Shown: positions 57,773 to 64,000 of the stretch, piece by piece
Numbering within the stretch: the stretch's first letter is position 1
Layout: every line of letters begins with the position of its first letter
Assembly (NCBI GenBank): GCA_947846985.1
Contig: CANTUZ010000005.1
Coordinates: 4,030,001-4,094,000, forward strand
Origin: Fratercula arctica
Lineage: Eukaryota > Chordata > Aves > Charadriiformes > Alcidae
DNA length: 64,000 nt
Reading direction: 5' to 3'
Notes under the pieces: generated by a model
What the model was told of the DNA's origin: nothing
What the model saw: the letters and a program-made list of their open reading frames with translations, nothing else
Databases searched by the model: none
Translations under genes and position numbers: made by a program

Positions 57773-60440
57773 TAGGCCGGCGAGTGCTGCGCGGGGACAT
57801 CACCAGTTACACTTCATCAGCAATAAAGCAGTCGTGGATTTGCATCTATTGTATAAAACATCCCTTTCGTATTCCATTTATGTCATTAAAACCTGCTATT
57901 TGCACTTCTCGCAGCCTTCGAGGTGCCGGACACGGAAAGGAGTGCTGCTCGGAGGAGGTGATTCCTGGGGGAGATGGAAAAATCCACCAGCAGCTCTGGT
58001 TTCTGTGATTCTTCTTGGGCTGCGCAAAATCCACCTGCAAAATGCAAGAAATCCTGCGGGTGGAAGGCTGCTCCCTTTTCCAATTGGCACCGCATTCAAC
58101 AGCGCAGCGAGGGAGAAAATTGGTCTTTTTTTGCCTGAAAAAGATGTCGATTTCTGGCAGGAAAAAAAGGCTGAACGTTTCCGTTCGGAAATGCAGTGAG
58201 TCACAGGAACTGCAGATTTCTTGGCTGGCAAACATCTCCCGTGGTGTTTCCCATTCTCCGTTGTGCTGAGCCAATGCCACACATCCGGAGGGTTCCCGCT
58301 CCTCACGTCCTGGGAGATGTAGCAGTCCTGATTTTCAAGCTGTTTTATTCCAAAGGTTTTCAGGCTTGAGCCATTCTGGTTTTCTGTTTTTCAGTTCCAG
58401 CCTGGATCCAGCCAGTATATTTTATTTGAATATTAGATACCTTTCAAGACCTTTTCATAAAAAATAAGAATAACCCCCCCCAGAAAACAAAATAAAATAA
58501 ATACGAACTTTTAAAGTTTGGTCAGAACGTTCCACTTTTACTTTTCTGCTGAAAAAAGTGCTCGGTTTTGACGGGAAACACAGCAACCGACGGAGTTCGG
58601 AGGGTACGCTGTTTAATTTAACGGGTGAGAGATTTAAGTCGATGTCGCGTCGTGGATACTGCTCAAGCCCGCAAAGATGAGCAGCCTCACATTTGCGAAC
58701 GGCGCCTCGAGCGCGCCAGTGACCCTGTTGGCTGACAAACTGCATCTTCCGCCGGCAGCACGGTGCTTCTTACTGCAACAGCCTGGTTAGAGGTTGGTTC
58801 AATATTTATTCAGACGGAGGGAAGAATGCCAGGAGCTGAATTCCCCACACACCGCTTCCTGGAGCACTTTAGTTTTCCTTGGAGGTTTCCCATCCCAGCT
58901 CTGACCAGGCTTTGGCTGTTTTGCTTCTAAAATCTGACAAGATCGCAGCGTGAGGTGGAAGGATTACTGGAAAATGCTTTCCCTGCCATCAGACACCTGA
59001 CTGGGTCAGGAACTTGGTGCGCAAAACCTGGAAACACCATTCTGTGGGAATGTAAACAGCACCGCCGCCGTTCACTGTACACGTCCCGGTTGATCCTAGT
59101 TTTCTCAAAGACAGCGGGACAATTGCAGGACTTGCATTCGCAATACGACGTTTTACAGCCCTAAAAGGTTTTTAAAGGCCGGGTGTCAAACGCCGCCTTG
59201 TGAAGCCTCGCTCAGGAGCTGTGATGTGCAAATACCAGTTGTTAGAGCAGTGGGAAGGCTGGAGGAAAGGAGATACTGGGCATCTCCATTTCCACTCTGG
59301 GGAAGTGTAAAAAGCTATAAATCTTTTATTCAAGAGCCATAATACCAACTTTACCTCTGCTCAAAGCGCTGACACTATTTTCATGGAAAATTTGGGACCA
59401 CTCTTTCTGCCCCGCCAGTGTGCTTTGTATGTGAATTGAGAATGACACTACGAGTTTAAAAAAAAAGTACTTTCTTTCCTCAAAAATGTATGGAAGCCAG
59501 CCCTCCTTTCGGGCAGCGTCAGATGCGATGAAAGCAGAGATGCGTTTCCCTCGGAAGCAAATGGGAGTGCAAAAAAAAGACATCATTAGGACTCCGAATT
59601 CGGGGTGAATTTGTGACAGTTTAGGCACACCGTAAGTTTATCAGGAACCCCGAGGCTGTTAAAGGTAAGAATGCCCCAAAATGAGACGATTGTTTTGTAG
59701 TCTTCTTGCCAGGATATTATTATATTTTTAGCATTCCCCGTCAATCCTGCTACCTACTGGGATCAAAGAACTTGCTTTTCATTAACTTCCAAAGCAAGAT
59801 TTACGCTGTAGCTGTTAGCTTAGAGGAAACCTTCAAAGACACCTTGTATTTCCCCAAAATCAGTGCACAGTCCGTGTTTGTTTGTGGTCACGCGGTGGTA
59901 GAGCAGGTAGGTGTTCGCACCTGGGAAACTTTCGGTGATTTTAATGGGAGATCCAGTGATATCTACACTTTAAATTAATGCAGAAAATGAGCTGGCTCTA
60001 CAGTCGCTGTAGATAAATCGCGATAAATAGGGCGAATACGCATAAATCAGTAAAGCCTGCTGCGACGGAGCATTTTTAATGAAGTGTGGTGGTGCACCCG
60101 GTTAGCTAAACCTTTAGCGGCGCCACTTTATTTTCACTGAAACGCAGTTTTGTTTCTTCCTTAGGCCCATCTCCGGATTTTCAAGCTGTCTTTTCCAGTC
60201 CTCCACCCTCCTGTGTATGACTGGGAGGATAATGGACACACCCCACCCCACCCCCCCCCCACCGTTTGGCTTGGCAGACTACTTCGCTGTGTCCAGAGCC
60301 ACATTTTTCATTCATTAAGTATCTGGAAAAAAACAGTGTAAGTTAACATTTTTTTTTTATATCTCTATATATATTTATTTATAAGCAAATATGCTTATAA
60401 ATAAGTATAAACGCTTCCTTTTACCAGTGTAAACGTTTCC
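57773..60440. other. FGF19-LTO1 intergenic DNA
   Basis: No gene recognised. The open frames are short and mutually overlapping. Composition is mixed with scattered CG dinucleotides. A poly-C run is at about 60248-60260. The final part leads into the LTO1 promoter island. Confidence 0.5.
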
Positions 60441-60479
60441 TTTCAGCAGTGCTGATCCCCCCGCTGGCTTAGGGGACCG

Positions 60480-60990
60480 TTGGCAGACCCGCTGTCCCCC
60501 TCTCTTCGCCGGCCGCCCCCCCCCCCACCGCCGGCGGCGGCGCTGGGGCGCCCCCTGGCGGGCACACGCGGAGCCGCTCCCGCCACGGGGGGGCGGGGCG
60601 AGGGGCGAAGAGGGCGTGGCCATTCAATCGCCCCAGCCTATAGCGAGGGAGGGGGCGTGGTCATTGCCCCTCGGGCCCTGCCCACCGGGTGTTGCGCGCC
60701 TGCGCAGTGGCACAAGCGGCTCCCGGCCCCTCCGGCTTGCCGTCGTTTTCCCGGCACGCAAAGCGGACGGGGTTTGGCAGCGCCATGGCGGCGGCGGTGG
60801 TGGCGGCGGAGGAGGCCGCGTCTCGGAGCTCGGATATGTTTGATGAGATCGTGATGGCTGAGGAGAGGTGGGGGGGTTTTGGCCGCGGGACTGGGACTTC
60901 GGGGGACAGGCGGGACTCCTCGGTTGCCGCGGGTAACGGGTCGGGCTAGGAGGAGGGAGGAAGGGGGGGCCTGGGCTTTGGCCTCGGCCT
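60480..60990. promoter_or_regulatory. LTO1: CpG-island promoter of LTO1
   Basis: GC-rich, CG-dense sequence spans the region before and across exon 1 with no TATA box, as expected for a housekeeping gene. GGGCGGGGC and GGGCGTGGC (SP/KLF-like boxes) occur at 60590-60660. TGCGCGCCTGCGCAGTGG (NRF1-like GCGCCTGCGC core) lies at about 60691-60708. Confidence 0.75.
60785..60867 (+). CDS. LTO1: LTO1 coding exon 1
   Basis: 83 bases encode residues 1-27 and two bases of Arg28. Donor GAGAG|GTGGGG is a weak match after the first two positions, but the frame and the human exon boundary agree. Confidence 0.93.
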
Positions 60991-63936
60991 CGGCCTCCAC
61001 AGTGGGCAGTAGGAGCTGAGAATGAAAAAGCGAGGGGCGAAGGGTAGGTAGTGAGCCCAGAGGAGGGGGGAAATTCTCCTCTTTGCTCTTGTTGAGGGAC
61101 CAGTCTGCTCACTGTCAACTTTCCCACCGTGTGTGGAAACTTTTCTCGGAGTTGTGAGCTTGTAGTCGGTGGTGTTACTGTGGCGAAAGTACTGAGCTGG
61201 ATTGCTGAGCGTGTTGTTCGTGGCAAATCATTATAAACTTGTTTGAAGGGATCGCAGTGTGTATAATTGCATCTTAATTTTCAGTGTCACATGGTAGTTC
61301 TAAGTATAGGCAGCTGCATTTCAGAGATGATACAGCGTGGTTTTGTTTCTGTGAGTTGCTTGTGTGCAGTGTGAGTTCGGTGTGAGATGAAAACAGGTGA
61401 TAAAAATTATGCTTCTGTCTTTACAGGTTTCACGGTGAGGGGTATCAGGAGGGGTATGCTGAAGGCAGTCACGTTGGAGTTGTTGAGGGACGGAGGTATG
61501 GATTGCTCCGTGGTGCCAAGATCGGGTCTGAGGTAAATGGGAAGATACTTGAGAATTACAACGTTTTTGTCATTGGGTAATTATTTTAATACAGAAGCTG
61601 TTCGGCAAAACTCTATATAGTGGTAGTCTGAGGCTTGCTATGTTACATTGCTTTGTATCTGTCCAAGAGGACCTACAAAACTAGTTTAAAGGTGGTATTT
61701 TGATTGAATAGTTAAATAGATGGTTTGGTGTTTTCTGAGCTTATTTGCTCTATGACATTTTGATTATTTTTTTTTTTATGAAAGAGAGGCTAAAAAGAGA
61801 CAAAATCAAACAAGCTTGCTCAGAAAAAAATGGTGATGGACATTTATTTTAATAACGCGAAATTGTGGCTAAAGGCCCCCCTGTACCATCTCCTGTGGCT
61901 CAGCTTTAGGGAAAAACATGGAATATTGAGAAAGTTTGGGTAGAGAACCATAAAGGTGTCTCTGTTGCACTCTTTGTTATTTCTGATACTGGGAGAGATA
62001 TTTAGTTGAGGCACAATTATTCTTTAGTAGATGGAGTCAGTTCTGTATATTGCCACACAACGGCATGCCTGAATCAATAAACCTTTGTGGAAATGAAAGG
62101 ACCAGAGGGTGGTGGTGATGCACCTTGACTTGTCTCATGTGTCCAGCTCAAGTTCCTGATAACATGGAGTGTGTTCAGTGTTGTACAATGCAGTTGCAGT
62201 ATTTTTGGACTCGAACTGGATTTTTTTCAGCTTGCGTTCAGGGTTGCGTTTGGGTGTGATACAGAGATGTACAGTGATGAAATATTTCCTACTTAGACTA
62301 CAGCTATGTAATTCCAAAATGAGAATGTTAAACAGCAGTCTCCAAAGCTCCATAGATTTATACAAAACGATCCTAGGCAGACCATAATAAAGTACTCTAC
62401 TTATATTGCGGGTGCTCCAGAAGACAGTAGGATTATAGACAGTGAGTCACATTAAATGAGAATAAGAGTAACTTGGGTAATTTTAGACCTGTCAGCCTAT
62501 TTTGTATCTTGAGCAAAAATTACGATACTCATCTGACAGTTGCGTTGCTTGATAGAGAATTAAAGTAAGACATTATAATTAAAGTGTGTCTGTTTTCAGG
62601 CATGTTCCTTGGGCAGGCTTAGACACAGTATCTGTTTGGTCTCGAGCAGAAGATTGGCACTGCTCCCTTGTGGTAGGGCAGTGCTAATTAAGCTGAGAAG
62701 TCTGCGGCTAAGTGTCCAGGGGCCAGGTGGTGTGTTTTGTCATAGTAGCTTGCGTTCGCAGCAGTGGTAACTGCTGTATCTGTCAGTTTTTTCCACATAC
62801 CTTGTGTCTCTAAGCAGTTTTGGGGAATGCAAATTAAATTTCTGTCAACAAAAATTTAATTGGAAGCCTCACTTCAAGTATGCTTGAACACTTAATGGAA
62901 TGTTAAGGCCCAAACCCGTGTCTGGGCCTTAAAAAGGACCCCTGCTATGTGCTTTAACAAACGTAACTAACGGAAGACTAGAACTACCAAGCACTCCCAC
63001 TGTATTCTGAAGTGGTTTGCAGGCCACAGGAGCTTATAAGTACAACAGTGTTTTGTAAGTTTAAAGGGCAGGTCTATGCATACACCATACGTATGGACCA
63101 AAGTGGGATTTGGTGTGATGTTGGACTTAATTTCTGAAAGTCAGCAAGCTTCTGTTTCAGGTATCAGCGTTGTTTTCCTGTGAATGCTCAGTCACTTCTG
63201 ACAGGGACTCCAGCTGACTTACCCAGTTGGTGCATTGAAGAACTTCTCTATGTTCTTATTTCATTTGGTGTCCAAAGTTGTAATGAAAAGTGCTGGCAGC
63301 AAAGCTAGCTTAGTCAGCTCCTCATGCTTCTTTCTGATTCCATGCTACCCTCTTGAGTTAGACTGGTAAAATTGTTTGCGTATTAACTCAGAAAAAGGTG
63401 TGGTTTCCTCTTTGGTTGACTTGGTTGCTCCCTCAGTCCAGCTGGTACGCCTTTACGGGGGCTACTGAAACTCACAGTGCTGCAAGAACGAATATTTACC
63501 AAAACATCTTAAATAGGTTGTTTTCTAACTGTCTGTCTACTACCACACTTTAATAAATTTGGGGGCTCAAAGCATATAAAGTGCTAGTTTTGTAAAACTG
63601 CTTTTTATGCTGCATTTTAAATATTTTGTCCTCTGATGCTAAACAGATTCTTACAAGAAGTTTCCTGACTCTTCTACTGTGTAACACAGATAGCCCTCAT
63701 TTGTCCTACCCTAATTTACTGAACTTTCCAGCGTAGAAAGGTATTTGTATATCCAGTGATTTGTTTCCTGAAGGGTGGGATACAATGTAGGGCTTTATTT
63801 TTGTTTGACTGTATATACTACATTTGGGTTTTTTTTCCTCTCATGGCGTTCTGATAAATTTGCAGATTGGCTGCTACCTTGGGTTTGCCCTGACATGGCA
63901 GTGTCTGCTCCAGAAATGCATGGATGAAAAGAACAG
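60785..63936 (+). CDS. LTO1: LTO1 (ORAOV1), exons 1-3 of a 5'-complete partial gene
   Basis: Exons 60785-60867, 61427-61532 and 63866-63936 give the first 86 residues; the rest lies beyond the window. LTO1 pairs with YAE1 as an adaptor that brings ABCE1 to the cytosolic iron-sulfur targeting complex. After an Ala/Glu-rich N terminus longer than the human one comes DMFDEIVMAEERFHGEGY (human DIFDAIVMADERFHGEGY). Glycines at 33, 37, 41, 45, 49, 53, 57, 61, 65 and 69 form the complete deca-GX3 motif that defines the LTO1/YAE1 family. The start ATG has a strong Kozak context (GCGCCATGG). The C-terminal region, with the terminal residues used for CIA recruitment, is not visible. The human gene was first named for oral-cancer amplification with CCND1. 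Confidence 0.95.
61427..61532 (+). CDS. LTO1: LTO1 coding exon 2
   Basis: 106 bases complete Arg28 and run to Glu63, covering the first eight glycines of the deca-GX3 repeat. Acceptor TCTTTACAG, donor GAG|GTAAAT, phase 0. Confidence 0.95.
61533..63865 (+). other. LTO1: LTO1 intron 2 (2333 bp)
   Basis: GT...AG intron with acceptor AAATTTGCAG. AT-rich unique sequence with short poly-T runs; no repeat family or gene recognised. Confidence 0.8.
63866..63936 (+). CDS. LTO1: LTO1 coding exon 3
   Basis: 71 bases encode IGCYLGFALTWQCLLQKCMDEKN (residues 64-86) plus two bases of the next codon. Donor AACAG|GTAAGG. This aligns with human IGCYQGFAFAWKCLLHSC. The last two glycines of the deca-GX3 motif are here. 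Confidence 0.95.
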
Positions 63937-64000
63937 GTAAGGTAGAAAAATGTACTGTTCCTTTAATACTGTTTCAAATTATGGTGTCCAGTATTGCCTG

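Noticed and set aside
1..64000. tRNA, rRNA or snoRNA genes
   Set aside because: No A/B-box pair with a cloverleaf, and no rRNA-like or C/D-H/ACA pattern, stood out by eye. A tRNAscan or Rfam search was not possible here.

Overview
This looks like a bird nuclear genome window. Three lines of evidence support that: several 3'-terminal fragments of CR1 LINEs (the main avian retrotransposon), sharp GC-rich islands set in AT-rich non-coding DNA, and three vertebrate genes whose proteins resemble the avian forms I know. The species cannot be fixed from sequence alone. The gene order, FGF4 then FGF19 then LTO1 (ORAOV1), all on the + strand, matches one side of the conserved vertebrate FGF3-FGF4-FGF19-LTO1-CCND1 block (human 11q13, read in reverse). 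FGF3 would be expected before position 1 and CCND1 after position 64000. I see no exon of either inside the window.

Layout. 1-18.3 kb is non-coding flank upstream of FGF4, with simple repeats, two short tandem duplications and two CR1 fragments. A 308-bp purine tract with 14 GGAA units sits about 0.5 kb upstream of the FGF4 TATA box. FGF4 has three coding exons (19167-22294, 194 codons) and a probable 2.4-kb 3' UTR ending near 24.7 kb. From 24.7 to about 49.7 kb lies a 25-kb repeat-poor intergenic region with no credible gene and several AT-rich stretches that look like enhancer candidates. FGF19 has a CpG island and TATA promoter at 49.8-51.25 kb, three coding exons (50713-55402, 218 codons) and a polyadenylation signal at 56974. 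Its 3.9-kb second intron contains a roughly 600-bp TAGAA/GGAAT array attached to the end of a CR1 fragment. After another CR1 fragment at 57.4-57.8 kb, the CpG-island gene LTO1 begins at 60785. Its first three coding exons are present and the rest runs off the end.

How the genes relate. FGF4 is a paracrine, heparin-binding FGF used in early embryo, limb-bud and mesoderm signalling. FGF19 is an endocrine-type FGF that acts through beta-Klotho/FGFR4 and also functions in avian inner-ear and brain development. LTO1 is an unrelated housekeeping protein that works with YAE1 as an adaptor for cytosolic Fe-S cluster insertion into ABCE1. Their linkage is ancient synteny, not an operon.

I found no previously undescribed gene system. 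The most unusual items are: a 33-bp-arm near-perfect palindrome just inside FGF4 intron 1; the CR1-anchored pentanucleotide array in FGF19 intron 2; a G-quadruplex candidate filling much of the 93-bp FGF19 intron 1; three mutually exclusive hairpin arms in the FGF19 3' UTR; a lost cysteine in FGF19; and a lost N-glycosylation sequon in FGF4. All exon boundaries were set by eye from splice consensus, reading-frame phase and remembered family sequence.
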